Below, one piece after another: positions 22,526 to 22,537 of a DNA stretch of 22,537 nucleotides. This stretch comes from RGIG4608 sp964534905 (GTDB lineage: Bacteria; Bacillota; Clostridia; Oscillospirales; CAG-272). The stretch covers positions 1 to 22,537 of the forward strand of contig CAZHPZ010000019.1 of NCBI GenBank assembly GCA_964534905.1, given 5' to 3'. The notes beneath the pieces were generated by a model. The model saw only the letters and a program-made list of their open reading frames with translations. It was not told the origin of the DNA and made no database searches. The stretch's first letter is position 1, and each line of letters begins with the position of its first letter. The position numbers and the translations under genes are program-made.

Positions 22526-22537
22526 ATGATTATGGCT
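22526..22537 (+). CDS. Start of an unidentified gene, cut by window end
   Basis: Only four codons (Met-Ile-Met-Ala) are inside the window, so the product cannot be named. The start is supported by GGAGG (22512-22516) 9 nt upstream and the good promoter at 22453-22481. A start at the second Met (22532) cannot be excluded. Confidence 0.65.

Overview
The window looks like the chromosome of a spore-forming, low-to-mid GC Clostridia species, probably a gut-type Oscillospiraceae/Christensenellales-like lineage. The lineage is inferred from protein style, gene order and repeat style, not from a marker phylogeny. Supporting evidence is a canonical Firmicutes gene order, SpoVG, RemA, PrkC/PrpC, a 27-residue SpoVM homologue, and AAAGGA/GGAGG ribosome binding sites. 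Most genes lie on the minus strand, so the text reads right to left for transcription.

Left part (1-4,876): the N-terminal two thirds of lepA (EF-4), then murC. The plus-strand spoVG follows with a strong terminator, and it converges on a two-gene operon, dagK-like lipid kinase plus YfcE-like phosphodiesterase, driven by a near-consensus sigma-A promoter. Next (4,877-5,893) is a plus-strand, overlapping three-gene cluster of small proteins with no recognised function. It is the least explained coding region here.

Region 5,894-7,092 holds no convincing gene. It is packed with dispersed repeats of at least three structured families, arranged as a mirror image around about 6,650. Several hairpins keep their pairing while their sequences differ between copies. 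A related module sits in the gap at 10,027-10,522.

Centre (7,142-10,026, minus): thiN, then a short spoVM, then ygiQ, closed by a 15-bp-stem terminator.

Right part (10,523-22,272, minus): one long compact housekeeping operon in transcription order yicC - remA - gmk - rpoZ - priA - def - fmt - rsmB - rlmN - prpC - prkC - rsgA. It starts from a TTGACA-N17-TAAAAT promoter at 22,321-22,349 and has many ATGA overlaps. It couples nucleotide supply, transcription, replication restart, N-terminal formylation/deformylation, rRNA modification, Ser/Thr phosphosignalling and 30S maturation. In Bacillus subtilis the series continues rsgA - rpe - thiN - spoVM. Here rpe is absent and a repeat module occupies its place. 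A divergent plus-strand gene begins at 22,526 and is cut by the window end.

I saw no rRNA, tRNA, CRISPR array, transposase or prophage gene.
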